The translations under genes were made by a program, and so were the position numbers. Below, piece after piece: positions 10,091 through 19,253 of a DNA stretch of 64,000 bases; within the stretch, counting starts at the first letter, position 1; each line of letters starts with the position of its first letter. The notes below the pieces were generated by a model. The model was given only the letters and a program-made list of their open reading frames with translations. It did not search any database and had not been told where the DNA came from. The stretch comes from Alphaproteobacteria bacterium (GTDB lineage Bacteria > Pseudomonadota > Alphaproteobacteria > Caulobacterales > Maricaulaceae): the NCBI GenBank assembly GCA_016124675.1, contig WGNG01000014.1, forward strand, positions 62,001 to 126,000. Reading direction: 5' to 3'.

Positions 10091-11508
10091 GCCGCCGGAC
10101 CCTGAAAGCCGATATCGCCATCATCGGTGCAGGCGCAGCGGGCCTGGTGACCGCCGCCGGCGCCGCCTCGCTTGGCCGCAAGGTGGTGTTGTTCGAAGCC
10201 GGCAAGATGGGCGGCGACTGCCTCAATTATGGCTGCGTGCCGTCCAAGGCGATCCTGACCGCCGCGCACAAAGCGCACAGCGTGCGCGAGGCGGGCCGCT
10301 GGGGCATCGACGCTGAATTGAAGCGCGTCGACTTTGCACGCGTACGCGAGACCATCGCCGAGGCGATCGCGGCCATCGAGCCCAATGACAGCCAGGCGCG
10401 GTTTGAGGGGCTTGGCGTCACGGTGGTGCGCGAGCGCGCCCGGTTCGCGGGGCCGCGCACGCTGGAATCCGACACGGTCCGCGTGACGGCCAAGCGCATC
10501 GTCATCGCCAGCGGCACACGCGCGCGCTTTCCCGGCATGGAGGGCCTGAATGACCTGCCTTACCTGACCAATGAGACGATCTGGTCGCTGGAGGCCTTGC
10601 CCGAGCATTTGATCATCCTGGGCGCCGGTCCCATCGGGACCGAGCTCGGCCAGGCCTTCGCCCGGCTGGGCTCGACGGTCACAATCATTGAGGCCGGAAC
10701 GCCGCTCTCCCGGTTCGAGCCGGACCATGCAGCCCTGGTGAAGGACGCGCTTCAGGCGGACGGCGTCACGCTTCTGCTCGGCCAGGCCGCCGTGCGCGCC
10801 TCGGGCGGGCCGGGCGCCATCGAGCTGACGCTGGCGGACGGCGCGCGCGTCAGCGGCAGCCATCTCCTGGTCGCCGCGGGGCGCGAACCGGTGCTCGACG
10901 GCCTCAATCTTGAGGCCGCGGGTGTCAACACCGATGAACGCGGCCTCATCGTCGATGACCGTCTGCGCACTACCAACACGCGCGTGCTGGCGGCAGGCGA
11001 CATCGCCGGCAAGGGCGGGCTGACCCATCTGGCCGGCTGGCATGGCAGCGTGATCATCCGCAATCTCTATTTCGGATTGCCCACGGCCCAGTCCTCCCAG
11101 CCCATCCCGCAGGCGGTCTATACCGATCCGCCGCTGGCGGGCGTCGGCCTCACCGAGGCCGAAGCGCGCGGCCAGCATGGCGATGCGGTGAGGGTGTCCA
11201 GCTGGCCGTTTTCAGAGAATGACCGGGCCATTGCGGAGGGCGATGTGCGCGGCGGGGTGAAGCTGGTGATCGGCAAAGGCGCGAAACTCCTGGGCGCCCA
11301 CGCGGCCGGGGCCCGGGCCGATGATCTGATCCAGATCGCCGGGACGGTGATGGCGCGTGGTGGTACGGTGCGTGACCTGACCAGCGCTGTGGCGCCCTAT
11401 CCGACCCGCGGAGAGGTCTTCAAACGCGCTGCAGGCAAGTATTATGAGCCCACGGTTTTCGGACCGTTCGCGCGCATGCTGGCGCGCATACTGACCGCCT
11501 TTCACTAG
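10087..11508 (+). CDS. MerA-like FAD/NAD(P)-dependent disulfide oxidoreductase
   Basis: 473 residues of the class-I pyridine nucleotide-disulfide oxidoreductase fold. FAD-binding GAGAAG (14-19), redox-active disulfide GGDCLNYGCVPSK (Cys45/Cys50), NAD(P)-binding GAGPIGTELGQAFARLG and the second FAD motif TRVLAAGDIAG are visible. In the C-terminal dimerisation domain the usual HPT..E catalytic His is replaced: the sequence reads YPTRGE. This is typical of MerA-like proteins that are not lipoamide dehydrogenases or glutathione reductases, so the substrate is unknown. Translationally coupled to the TVP38 gene, suggesting a membrane-linked redox role. Confidence 0.85.
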   Translation: MSRRTLKADIAIIGAGAAGLVTAAGAASLGRKVVLFEAGKMGGDCLNYGCVPSKAILTAAHKAHSVREAGRWGIDAELKRVDFARVRETIAEAIAAIEPNDSQARFEGLGVTVVRERARFAGPRTLESDTVRVTAKRIVIASGTRARFPGMEGLNDLPYLTNETIWSLEALPEHLIILGAGPIGTELGQAFARLGSTVTIIEAGTPLSRFEPDHAALVKDALQADGVTLLLGQAAVRASGGPGAIELTLADGARVSGSHLLVAAGREPVLDGLNLEAAGVNTDERGLIVDDRLRTTNTRVLAAGDIAGKGGLTHLAGWHGSVIIRNLYFGLPTAQSSQPIPQAVYTDPPLAGVGLTEAEARGQHGDAVRVSSWPFSENDRAIAEGDVRGGVKLVIGKGAKLLGAHAAGARADDLIQIAGTVMARGGTVRDLTSAVAPYPTRGEVFKRAAGKYYEPTVFGPFARMLARILTAFH

Positions 11509-11529
11509 ACCAGGGAGCCGGGGACGATA

Positions 11530-13017
11530 TTGAGCCGCAACGGTCAGCGCCGCGAGACCGGCCCGTCCGCCTGGGTTCAGGCGGGTGGACGGCGCGCGCT
11601 GCGCGCGGTCCGCTCCCTGCCGGGCAAGCTTTTGATCTTCTCGGTCCTGTTCGTGCTGGTCGCCGAGGTGATGATCTTCTTCCCCTCCGCATCGAATTTT
11701 CGAACCGAATGGCTGATGTTGCGCGCGGAGGCGGCGCACCTCGCAGCCCTCGCGGCCGAGACCGCTGATTCCGGCGGCCTCAGCGAAGACCAGGTGCGTG
11801 AATTGCTGGCGGGCGCCGAGGCGGTAGCCGTGGCGCGCGTCCATGGCGGTTTCAACGAGCTGGTGCTGGGCGGCGATGCGGGCGACCGTCAGATCGTTGT
11901 CGCTGACCTCACCCGCGAAACCCTGATTGACCGGCATCTGGCCTTGTGGAGCACGATGCTGACGTCGCAAGACCGTTATCTGCGCATCGTCGCCGCGCCG
12001 CGCACGCGCCCTGACGAGCAGATCAGCGTCATCCTGCCCGAGGCGGGCCTGCGTGAGGATCTTCTGGCGTTTTCTGCGCGCATCGCCGGCCTGTCGCTGT
12101 TCATCGCCGGGGTGACCGGCATGCTGCTCTATCTGGTGCTTATGTTCATGTTTGTACGGCCCATGCGAAGGCTGGCGCTGGCGATCAGTGCGTTCCAGAA
12201 GGATCCGGGCAATCCGGCGCTGGATTTCACCCCCTCGCGGCGGGGGGACGAGATTGGCGAGGCCGAAGCGGCGCTGGCCGCCATGCAGGGCGATGTGCGC
12301 GCCGCCTTTCGCCAGAGAGAGCGTCTCGCGGCGCTGGGCGGCGCCGTGGCGCGCATCAATCATGATCTGAGGAATGTTCTGGCCAGCGCCCAGCTGATCT
12401 CCGACCGCCTGGCCATGAGCGCGGACGAGCGCGTGGCCAATATGGGCGCGCGCCTGGTGCGCGCCATCGATCGCGGCGTGCGCCTGTGCGAGGACACGCT
12501 GACCTTCGGTCGTTCGCAGGAGCGCGCGCCTGTGCTGGGGACCGTCAATCTGCGCCAGGCGCTCGATGAGGCAGCCGGCGACGCCATGGCGGTGGCCGGC
12601 AAGGCCGAATGGGACAATCAGGTCAGCGAGTTCTGCACCGTGCTGGCCGATCCCGACCATCTGCACCGCATTTTCCTGAACCTGTTTCGCAACGCCGTTC
12701 AGGTGATGGGGTCGAGCGGCGTGCTGCGCGCGTCTGTTGTGCTCGGCAAGGACGCGCAGGCGGTGATCGCGGTCAGCGATACCGGACCGGGCGTGCCCGG
12801 CCAGGTGCGTGAGACGCTGTTTGAACCCTTCGGCCGGACAGGCGCCAAGGGCGGTTCGGGCCTCGGCCTGTCCATTGCGCGTGAGCTGGCGCGCGCCATG
12901 GGCGGGGATGTGAGGCTGGCCCGGTCCAGCGCGGCGGGCGCCGTGTTCGAGGTCAGCTTGCCCGCCGTGCAAGAGGCTCCACAACCCGGCGCGCAATCGC
13001 TAAACCGCCCGGCATGA
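11530..13017 (+). CDS. Membrane sensor histidine kinase
   Basis: 495 residues. Transmembrane helices are near residues 34-52 and 184-209, flanking a periplasmic domain of about 130 residues. A HAMP-like linker follows, then the phosphoacceptor motif INHDLRN (His278). The ATPase domain has an N-box (HRIFLNLFRNAVQ), DTGPGVP and GGSGLGLSIAREL. The start is TTG at 11530, after a GGGAG/GGGGA-rich leader. No response regulator gene is next to it, so its partner must be elsewhere. Its stop overlaps rlmJ (ATGA). Confidence 0.9.
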   Translation: MSRNGQRRETGPSAWVQAGGRRALRAVRSLPGKLLIFSVLFVLVAEVMIFFPSASNFRTEWLMLRAEAAHLAALAAETADSGGLSEDQVRELLAGAEAVAVARVHGGFNELVLGGDAGDRQIVVADLTRETLIDRHLALWSTMLTSQDRYLRIVAAPRTRPDEQISVILPEAGLREDLLAFSARIAGLSLFIAGVTGMLLYLVLMFMFVRPMRRLALAISAFQKDPGNPALDFTPSRRGDEIGEAEAALAAMQGDVRAAFRQRERLAALGGAVARINHDLRNVLASAQLISDRLAMSADERVANMGARLVRAIDRGVRLCEDTLTFGRSQERAPVLGTVNLRQALDEAAGDAMAVAGKAEWDNQVSEFCTVLADPDHLHRIFLNLFRNAVQVMGSSGVLRASVVLGKDAQAVIAVSDTGPGVPGQVRETLFEPFGRTGAKGGSGLGLSIARELARAMGGDVRLARSSAAGAVFEVSLPAVQEAPQPGAQSLNRPA

Positions 13018-13913
13018 ATTATCGCCACGCCTTCCATGCCGGAAATTTCGCCGACGTGCTCAAGCACGCCGTTCTGGCGCTGTGTCTGACGCACCTGACC
13101 CGCAAGGACAAGGCGCTGCGCTACATCGACACCCATGCCGGGATCGGGCGATATGACCTGACCAGCGACGCGGCGCGCCGCAGTCCTGAATGGCAGGGCG
13201 GGGTGGCGCGTGTGCTGGACGCCGCGCGGCCGGCTCGGGTGGAGGCGGCGCTGGCGCCCTGGCTCGCCGCGGTGCGCGCGGCCAATCGCGACGGCGCGCT
13301 GACCGCGTATCCGGGATCGCCCGATATCGCCACGTCGGTATTGCGCCCCCATGACCGCATCCAGCTGTGCGAACTGCATGAGGCTGACTGCCGCACGCTC
13401 GACCAGCGCTACGCCCGCGATCCGCGCGTCAAGGCTGAATGCCGCGACGGATACAAGGCGCTGTCCGCCCTCCTGCCGCCGCGTGAGCGCCGCGGTCTTG
13501 TGATGATCGACCCGCCGTTCGAGCAGCGCGACGAGATGGTGGCGCTGGCGCGCGCCGCGCGCGCCTCGCTCGAGCGCTGGCCCACCGGCACCTATATTTT
13601 CTGGCGTCCGCTCAAGGATTTATGGGCTGTCGAGCGTTTTGATTCAGGCCTCGCCCAATGGCTGATCTTCGAACAGGACTTTGAAGCAGACAAGATTTTG
13701 CGCGCCGATCTGTGGGTGCGTGACCTCACCGCTGAGGGCAAGCTGGCGGGCGCAGGCATTGTGGTGGTCAACCCGCCCCATACGCTGGAGGGTGATCTGC
13801 TGGCGCTGCTGCCCTGGCTCAGCGAGACGCTGGCTCAAGGCGAGGGCGCCGGATGGCGCCTCGATGGCGCGGTGACGCAAGACACGCTCGATCTGGACGA
13901 AGACGCGGGGTGA
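13014..13913 (+). CDS. rlmJ: 23S rRNA (adenine(2030)-N6)-methyltransferase
   Basis: 299 residues starting MNYRHAFHAGNFADVLKH, the hallmark N-terminus of RlmJ (YhiR). The SAM-binding loop DTHAGIGRYDL follows, and the catalytic motif is DPPF (Asp166-Phe169). The enzyme methylates A2030 of 23S rRNA during ribosome assembly. Overlaps the histidine kinase gene by four bases. Confidence 0.93.
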   Translation: MNYRHAFHAGNFADVLKHAVLALCLTHLTRKDKALRYIDTHAGIGRYDLTSDAARRSPEWQGGVARVLDAARPARVEAALAPWLAAVRAANRDGALTAYPGSPDIATSVLRPHDRIQLCELHEADCRTLDQRYARDPRVKAECRDGYKALSALLPPRERRGLVMIDPPFEQRDEMVALARAARASLERWPTGTYIFWRPLKDLWAVERFDSGLAQWLIFEQDFEADKILRADLWVRDLTAEGKLAGAGIVVVNPPHTLEGDLLALLPWLSETLAQGEGAGWRLDGAVTQDTLDLDEDAG

Positions 13914-13933
13914 GGGCGCAGCCCGATAGAGCT

Positions 13934-15172
13934 TTATCCATCCCCCAGCGCATCTCCGGCGCCGAACAGCTTGCCGCGTTCGGTCCAGGCCACCAGAGCC
14001 AGCGCGCCGGCGCCCATCACCACAAATCCGAGCAGGAGCGGCACGACTGTGCCGTCATAGGCGCGTCCTATCAGCGTGCCCAGCACGGCCCCTGAAATGG
14101 ACGTGACGGCCCCGTAGAGGGCAGCGACGGTGCCGGCGCGGTCGCGGGCGGGTTCCATGACGAGGGCTGAGAAATTGGCGCCGATCATGGCGAACAGCAT
14201 GAGCCCGCCGCCCAGCAGCGTGTAGTAAAGCCAGAAGGGTGGCTGGCCGGCCAGGGCGATCAGAAGATGGACCAGATTGATCACGATGAACGCCGCCAGC
14301 GCCGTGTGTGAGATGCGCCGCATGCCGAGCCATCGCACGATGCGCGCATTGATGATGTTGGCGCCCGCCAGTCCCAGCGCCACCGCGCCGAACGCCACCG
14401 GGAACCAGGCGCCCAGGCCATAAAGCTCGGCCAGAACCTGCTCGGATGTGGCGATGAAGGCGAACAGAGCGCCGAATATCAAGGCAGCCGCCAGCATGTA
14501 GCCCAGCGTCACCCGGTGGCGCGCCGCCAGGGCGTAATTGCGCCAGGCCGAGCCCCAGCTGAGCGCGATCCGGTTCTCCACCCGTAACGTTTCCGGCAGG
14601 CGCAGCGCCATCCAGAGCATCAGGCCGGCGGCCAGCACAAACAGGGCCGCGAAAATCGCCTGCCACGGCGCCACGAACAGGATGAGCTGGCCCAGGCCCG
14701 GCGCCAGGATCGGCGCGATCATGAACACGGTCATGGCGAACGACATTACCTCGGCCATGCGCCGGCCCGCCACCAGATCGCGCACCACGGCGACCGCCAC
14801 CACGCGCGTCGCCGCCGCCGCCACGCCTTGCAGGAAGCGCGCGGCCACCATCAGCCCCATGTCCGGCGCGCCGATGCACAAGGCCGTTGCGGCGAGATAG
14901 GCGATGAGCGCGGCCAGCAGCACCCGCCGCCGGCCCAGCGCGTCGGCCAGCGGCCCGAACAGGAGCTGCGCTGCGCCAAAGCCCAGCATGTAGGCGGTAA
15001 TGATCAGCTGGCGCTCATTGCCCGGCGCGCCCAGCGCCGCGCCCGCCTCGCCCATGGCGGGCAGGATGATGTCGATGGACAGGGCGTTGAGCGCCATCAG
15101 GCCGCCGACCATGGCGACCAGCTCCACCATCGTCAGCGACGGCCGTTTCGGGTCGGGCGAGTTGAGGCGCAA
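13934..15172 (-). CDS. Bcr/CflA-family MFS drug efflux transporter
   Basis: 412 residues with about 12 membrane helices. Typical DHA1 features are ALSIDIILPAM at the first helix, QLLFGPLADALGRRRVLL (motif A between helices 2 and 3) and RFLQGVAAAATRVVAVAVVRD (motif B). The family exports antibiotics, sulfonamides or Cys-type metabolites by proton antiport. Start TTG at 15172 with GGAGG ten bases upstream; a Met codon at 15130 is the alternative. Convergent with rlmJ with only 20 bases between stops. Confidence 0.88.
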   Translation of the reverse strand: MRLNSPDPKRPSLTMVELVAMVGGLMALNALSIDIILPAMGEAGAALGAPGNERQLIITAYMLGFGAAQLLFGPLADALGRRRVLLAALIAYLAATALCIGAPDMGLMVAARFLQGVAAAATRVVAVAVVRDLVAGRRMAEVMSFAMTVFMIAPILAPGLGQLILFVAPWQAIFAALFVLAAGLMLWMALRLPETLRVENRIALSWGSAWRNYALAARHRVTLGYMLAAALIFGALFAFIATSEQVLAELYGLGAWFPVAFGAVALGLAGANIINARIVRWLGMRRISHTALAAFIVINLVHLLIALAGQPPFWLYYTLLGGGLMLFAMIGANFSALVMEPARDRAGTVAALYGAVTSISGAVLGTLIGRAYDGTVVPLLLGFVVMGAGALALVAWTERGKLFGAGDALGDG

Positions 15173-15271
15173 TGGCGAACGGCCTCCGTCAGGCGTTTAT
15201 CGATGCTGGGCGGGGTTGTAGAGGAGGCATGCTGACGGGCAAGTGATTTGACGCCAGCGCGCTGCGCGCCA

Positions 15272-16147
15272 TCAGTATTGCGGATCTGCGTCCCAGGGCC
15301 AGCCTGGCGGGTAGGCGGCGGGAACCTCACCGGGAAACGCCGCCGGGCGCTTTTCCAGAAAGCTCATCACGCCTTCCACCGCGTCCGGGCTCATGCCCCG
15401 GTGCAATATGGCGCGGCTTTCAAGACGGTGCGCCTCCATGGGGTGGGGTGCGCCCAGCATCCGCCACAACAGGCGCCGGTTCATCGCCACCGACACCGGC
15501 GCCGCGCCGTTCACAAAGCGCAAGGCGCGCTCGCGCGCCAGCTCCATGACGCCTTCGGGCGTATCGGCCAGCGCGCTGACGAGGCCGCCTTGAAGCGCCT
15601 CTTCGGCCAGAAACGTCCGTCCCGACAGGCCCCAGTCCAGCGCTGTCTCCACCCCCACGATGCGCGGCAAAAACCAGCTGGCGCAGCCATCCCAGGCGAT
15701 GCCTCGCTTTGTGAACGGATAGGCGAATTTCGCGCCCGTGAGGCCGATGCGCGCATCCATGGGCAGGATCATGGTGGCGCCAATACCCACCGAGGCGCCG
15801 TTGATGGCGGCCACCACCGGTTTCTGGCTGTCAAAGATGCGCAAATTCAGCATGCCGCCGGAATCGCGCCATTGCGGATCGCGGTCATTGAGGGTTCCGC
15901 TGGCGTTGGCCTGTGAGACGGCGTTGAAGGTTTCCGCGCCCGTCGACAGATCCGCCCCGGCGCAAAACGCCTTGCCGGCGCCGGTCACGATGACGGCGCG
16001 TACGCTCGCGTCCGCATCGGTTTCGTCAAACGCGGCGCGCAACTCCTCGCCCATCACCAGCGTAAAGGCGTTCATCGCCTCTGGCCGGTTCAGCGTGATG
16101 ACCGCCAGCGGCCCGTCGCGGTTCAAGGTGATGGTCGTACGACCCAT
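15272..16147 (-). CDS. Enoyl-CoA hydratase/isomerase family protein
   Basis: 291 residues of the crotonase fold: LNRPEAMNAFTL, the first oxyanion-hole segment FCAGADLS and the second NGASVGIGATMILPMD. The member resembles the alphaproteobacterial 'crotonase/enoyl-CoA hydratase' proteins with a GIAWDGCASWFLPR segment. Precise acyl substrate unknown. The ATG at 16147 follows a GGGGGG ribosome-binding stretch. Confidence 0.85.
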   Translation of the reverse strand: MGRTTITLNRDGPLAVITLNRPEAMNAFTLVMGEELRAAFDETDADASVRAVIVTGAGKAFCAGADLSTGAETFNAVSQANASGTLNDRDPQWRDSGGMLNLRIFDSQKPVVAAINGASVGIGATMILPMDARIGLTGAKFAYPFTKRGIAWDGCASWFLPRIVGVETALDWGLSGRTFLAEEALQGGLVSALADTPEGVMELARERALRFVNGAAPVSVAMNRRLLWRMLGAPHPMEAHRLESRAILHRGMSPDAVEGVMSFLEKRPAAFPGEVPAAYPPGWPWDADPQY

Positions 16148-16519
16148 GCAACCCCCCAAATGGTGTCATGCCGTGGCCTGGTTGGGACGCTAGCCTAGAG
16201 CGCCCGCGCGCCCGCGCAAACCCGTCCGGCGCCGTGGTGGGCGCATGGACAGGCGCGACGCGGCGCTGGGCCTTATCCGGGGGATAGTGAGGTCTGCGCG
16301 GGTGGTGAAACCGGGCACGCACGTGATGCAGGCGGGCGACTGCGGGATCAAAACGTCCGATTCGATGCTTCGGGCTGGCCATGAGGGGCCGGGTCGGCTC
16401 AAATCCGGTCTTGCCTACCACCCCGCCGCCCGTTCGCCTTGCGCGTCCGCACACGCATTGCTACTCGACGGGTCTGCCTGTTCACTGACGTCCGCCCCGA
16501 TTTTTCCGGAGACCCGCCC
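16148..16519. other. Intergenic region between echA-like gene and gatC, with a tRNA-like 3' end
   Basis: 372 bases between divergent genes. It must hold promoters for both, but I see no convincing -35/-10 pair. Bases 16395-16420 look like the T-arm and acceptor end of a tRNA, ending in ACCA, and 16330-16336 can pair with 16410-16416, but no D-arm or clear anticodon arm can be drawn. I do not call a tRNA. No credible small ORF. Confidence 0.4.
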
Positions 16520-16807
16520 ATGCCGGTGACCCCTGACGACGTGCGCCGCATCGCCAAGCTGGCGCGCATCGCCGAGCCTGCCGACCGTATCGACGCCCTG
16601 ACGGGTGAGCTCAACGGCATTCTCAAATGGGTCGAGCTGCTTGACGAGGTCGATGTCAGCGATGTGGAGCCCATGACCACGGCGGTCCAGACGCCGCTGC
16701 CCCTGCGCAATGACGCGGTCACCGATGGCGGCGTGCGCGAGGCGATCCTGAAAAATGCGCCCAAAGCCGAAGAAGGCTTTTTCGTTGTGCCCAAGAGCGT
16801 GGAGTAA
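16520..16807 (+). CDS. gatC: Aspartyl/glutamyl-tRNA(Asn/Gln) amidotransferase subunit C
   Basis: 95 residues: VTPDDVRRIAKLARI, LNGILKWVELLDEVDVSDVEPM, and the terminal GFFVVPKSVE, all GatC hallmarks. It stabilises GatA in the GatCAB complex that amidates misacylated Asp-tRNA(Asn)/Glu-tRNA(Gln). The ATG at 16520 has GGAGA seven bases upstream. gatA follows after six bases. gatB is not in the window. Confidence 0.96.
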   Translation: MPVTPDDVRRIAKLARIAEPADRIDALTGELNGILKWVELLDEVDVSDVEPMTTAVQTPLPLRNDAVTDGGVREAILKNAPKAEEGFFVVPKSVE

Positions 16808-16813
16808 GCGCGC

Positions 16814-18292
16814 ATGACCGAATTTTCCGCGCTCACCCTGCACGAGGCCGTCGAGGGCCTGCGCGCCAAGAAATTCTCCGCCGTGGAGCTGGCGCACGCG
16901 ACGGTGGCGGCGGCGGAGGCCGCGCAGGGGCCGCTCAACTGCTTCACCTCCATCGACGGCGGCCGCGCGATCGAGATGGCGCGCGCCAGTGACGCGCGTC
17001 TGGCCAGAGGCGAGGGCGGGGCGCTGGAAGGCGCGCCCGTGGCGATCAAGGATCTGTTTGCCGTCAAGGGCGTGGAGACCACGGCCTCGTCCAACATCCT
17101 CAAGGGCTTCAGGCCGGAGTATGAATCCACCGTCACGCAGAAATTGTGGGACGCGGGCGCGGTGTACTTCGCCAAGACCGCCATGGACGAGTTCGCCATG
17201 GGGTCGTCCAACGAGACCGCGGCCACCGGGCCGGTGGTCAATCCGTGGCGGGCGAAGGGCTCTGCCGCCCGGCTGACGCCGGGCGGCTCCTCGGGCGGGT
17301 CGGCTGCGGCGCTCGCCGCCGGGATCAGCTATGGCGCCACGGGCACTGACACAGGCGGCTCCATCCGCCAGCCCGCCGCGTTTGCGGGTCTGGTGGGCGT
17401 GAAGCCGACCTATGGCCGCTGCTCGCGCTGGGGCGTGGTGGCGTTCGCCAGCTCGCTGGATCATCCTGGCCCGTTTGCCAAGACGGTGAAGGATGCAGCC
17501 CTGCTCACCCAGGTCATGTCAGGCCACGACCCGAAGGATTCCACCTCGCTGGCCGGCCCGGTGCCGGATTTTGCAGCGGCGGCGGATCGCCCCATCAAGG
17601 GCCTGCGCATCGGCATCCCCAAGGAATACCGCGTCGACGGCATGCCCGGCGAGATCGAGACGCTGTGGCGCGAGGGCGCCGAATGGCTCAAAGCGCAGGG
17701 GGCCGAGATCGTCGACATCTCCCTGCCCATGACCCAATACGCCCTGCCGGCCTATTACATCATCGCCCCGGCGGAGGCCTCGTCGAATCTCGCGCGCTAT
17801 GACGGCATGCGCTTTGGCGCGCGGGTGGAGGGGGCCGACCTGACCGAGACCTACGAGAAGACGCGCGCCGCCGGCTTCGGCAAGGAGGTGCAGCGCCGCA
17901 TCCTGATTGGCACCTATGTGCTCTCGGCGGGGTATTACGACGCATATTATCTCAAGGCGCTGAAAGTGCGCCGGCGTATCTATGAGGACTTCACGGCTGC
18001 GTTTGAGAAAGTGGACGCCATCCTCACCCCCGCCACACCCAGCGCCGCGTTCGAGATCGGGTCCAAGGCCAAGGCCGATCCCATCGAGATGTATCTCAAC
18101 GACATTTTCACCGTCACCGCCAATATCGCGGGCATCCCGGCCATGAGCGTGCCTGCCGGTCTCGACAAGGACGGCCTGCCGCTGGGCCTGCAGGTGATCG
18201 CGCCGGCGCTGGACGAGGAAACCATGTTCGCCGTGGCTGGCGCGCTGGAACGCGCGGCGGGGTTCACGGCGAGGGCGGAGAAGTGGTGGTGA
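16814..18292 (+). CDS. gatA: Glutamyl/aspartyl-tRNA amidotransferase subunit A
   Basis: 492 residues. The glutaminase subunit of GatCAB, which releases ammonia from glutamine. The amidase-signature triad is complete: Lys79 (VAIKDLF), cis-Ser159 ([12 protein letters not shown]) and nucleophile Ser183 ([15 protein letters not shown]). Later motifs such as [23 protein letters not shown] are diagnostic for GatA over other amidases. Follows gatC with a six-base gap. Confidence 0.97.
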   Translation: MTEFSALTLHEAVEGLRAKKFSAVELAHATVAAAEAAQGPLNCFTSIDGGRAIEMARASDARLARGEGGALEGAPVAIKDLFAVKGVETTASSNILKGFRPEYESTVTQKLWDAGAVYFAKTAMDEFAMGSSNETAATGPVVNPWRAKGSAARLTPGGSSGGSAAALAAGISYGATGTDTGGSIRQPAAFAGLVGVKPTYGRCSRWGVVAFASSLDHPGPFAKTVKDAALLTQVMSGHDPKDSTSLAGPVPDFAAAADRPIKGLRIGIPKEYRVDGMPGEIETLWREGAEWLKAQGAEIVDISLPMTQYALPAYYIIAPAEASSNLARYDGMRFGARVEGADLTETYEKTRAAGFGKEVQRRILIGTYVLSAGYYDAYYLKALKVRRRIYEDFTAAFEKVDAILTPATPSAAFEIGSKAKADPIEMYLNDIFTVTANIAGIPAMSVPAGLDKDGLPLGLQVIAPALDEETMFAVAGALERAAGFTARAEKWW

Positions 18293-18359
18293 TGCCCAGG
18301 CTGCCCATCTGGGCGCGCAGCAGCTTCTCCTGAGACGTGTATTGCGTTAGTCTGCGTCC

Positions 18360-18617
18360 ATGATCTGGCGCATTCTGATTCCCACGGTTCTGACCGTAAT
18401 CTTCGCCCTCCTGCTGATCGCTGGCGCCGTCTGGCTGCCGGACGACTGGGATGAGTTCAGCCTGCGGTTCATGATGGGGTTTGCCGGGACGTGGCTGCTC
18501 GGGCTCGCGGCGGTGACGCCCTGGCTTCTGCGCCGCTCCTCGAAAACATGGCGGCCGCGATTCTTGGACCGCCGCGAGCGAGCGCGCCGGTCACGCACGC
18601 AGCGCCGTATGCAGTGA
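18360..18617 (+). CDS. Small membrane protein (first of four overlapping micro-genes)
   Basis: 85 residues. Two hydrophobic helices (about 4-26 and 38-59) are separated by an acidic loop (LPDDWDEF), and a strongly basic tail is rich in Arg. The stop overlaps the next start (TGATG). Starts 67 bases after gatA. No recognised family. Confidence 0.5.
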   Translation: MIWRILIPTVLTVIFALLLIAGAVWLPDDWDEFSLRFMMGFAGTWLLGLAAVTPWLLRRSSKTWRPRFLDRRERARRSRTQRRMQ

Positions 18618-18820
18618 TGACGCCCCACACTCAGCTCTTCCGGGACGCCTTTCACGCGCTCTCGCTGGGGTGTTTCGGGTTCGCCATGTTTGGCCAGCCT
18701 GACGATTGGGTTGCGTTGGGCTATATTAGTCTCGGTGTCGCGCTTCATGGCGGAGCGCACGCTGTCATCAGGCTCAACGCGATGATCGAGCGCAAGCGGG
18801 CTGAGGCGGGAGTGACGTAA
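18617..18820 (+). CDS. Small membrane protein (second of four overlapping micro-genes)
   Basis: 67 residues beginning Met-Thr-Pro-His-Thr. It has a central hydrophobic region in two parts (about 14-24 and 30-50) and a charged end (MIERKRAEAG). Starts on the last base of the previous stop codon and ends one base into the following ATG (TAATG). Coupled initiation supports it being real despite its size. Function unknown. Confidence 0.45.
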   Translation: MTPHTQLFRDAFHALSLGCFGFAMFGQPDDWVALGYISLGVALHGGAHAVIRLNAMIERKRAEAGVT

Positions 18821-18954
18821 TGGACAATCTGGTTGAATGGATCGTGCTTGCGGTGCTGCTCAGCGGCGCAGTGGCGGTGGTGTCAGGCTATGCTTGGCGC
18901 CTCCACCGGCTGAAACACGCGCAGCGCGACCTGGGCGAGCGCCAAGCTTCATGA
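18820..18954 (+). CDS. Single-span micro-protein (third of four overlapping micro-genes)
   Basis: 44 residues: Met-Asp-Asn-Leu-Val-Glu, one hydrophobic helix (about 5-25), then a basic amphipathic tail (RLHRLKHAQRDLGER). Its ATG shares a base with the preceding TAA and its stop overlaps the next ATG (ATGA). No family recognised. Called on context and topology. Confidence 0.45.
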   Translation: MDNLVEWIVLAVLLSGAVAVVSGYAWRLHRLKHAQRDLGERQAS

Positions 18955-19166
18955 CCCTCCTCCGCTTTCTCATCCCCGCCTTCGGGCTCATCGCCATCCT
19001 CGGCGCGCTGATGGCCGGCGGGCGCCTGGGCGAGGCGGGCTGGCTTACGGCGATTGGCATCACCCTGATTGTGACGGGGGCGGTGGGCGTCGCGAATGTC
19101 ATCTTCTTCCGGCGGCTCAAGGCAGCGGTGGACCGCATGGCGGATGCGCAGCGCGAGGAGCGCTGA
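18951..19166 (+). CDS. Small membrane protein (fourth of four overlapping micro-genes)
   Basis: 71 residues. Two hydrophobic helices (about 4-22 and 30-51), then a basic/acidic helical tail (RRLKAAVDRMADAQREER). The ATG at 18951 overlaps the previous stop by four bases. The cluster ends 87 bases before the proS start. Function unknown. Confidence 0.5.
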   Translation: MTLLRFLIPAFGLIAILGALMAGGRLGEAGWLTAIGITLIVTGAVGVANVIFFRRLKAAVDRMADAQREER

Positions 19167-19253
19167 CGCACGCTGCGCATGCCTTGTTCTTGCAGGCCGG
19201 GCGGGCTAAGGGTCGAGGCTGATCACGCCCCCGCACACGGACACGCCGCCGCC

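Noticed and set aside
16026-16454. Minus-strand ORF across the gatC upstream region reading VGKTGFEPTRP
   Set aside because: Resembles spurious translations of RNA-like intergenic sequence; no start context or protein family.
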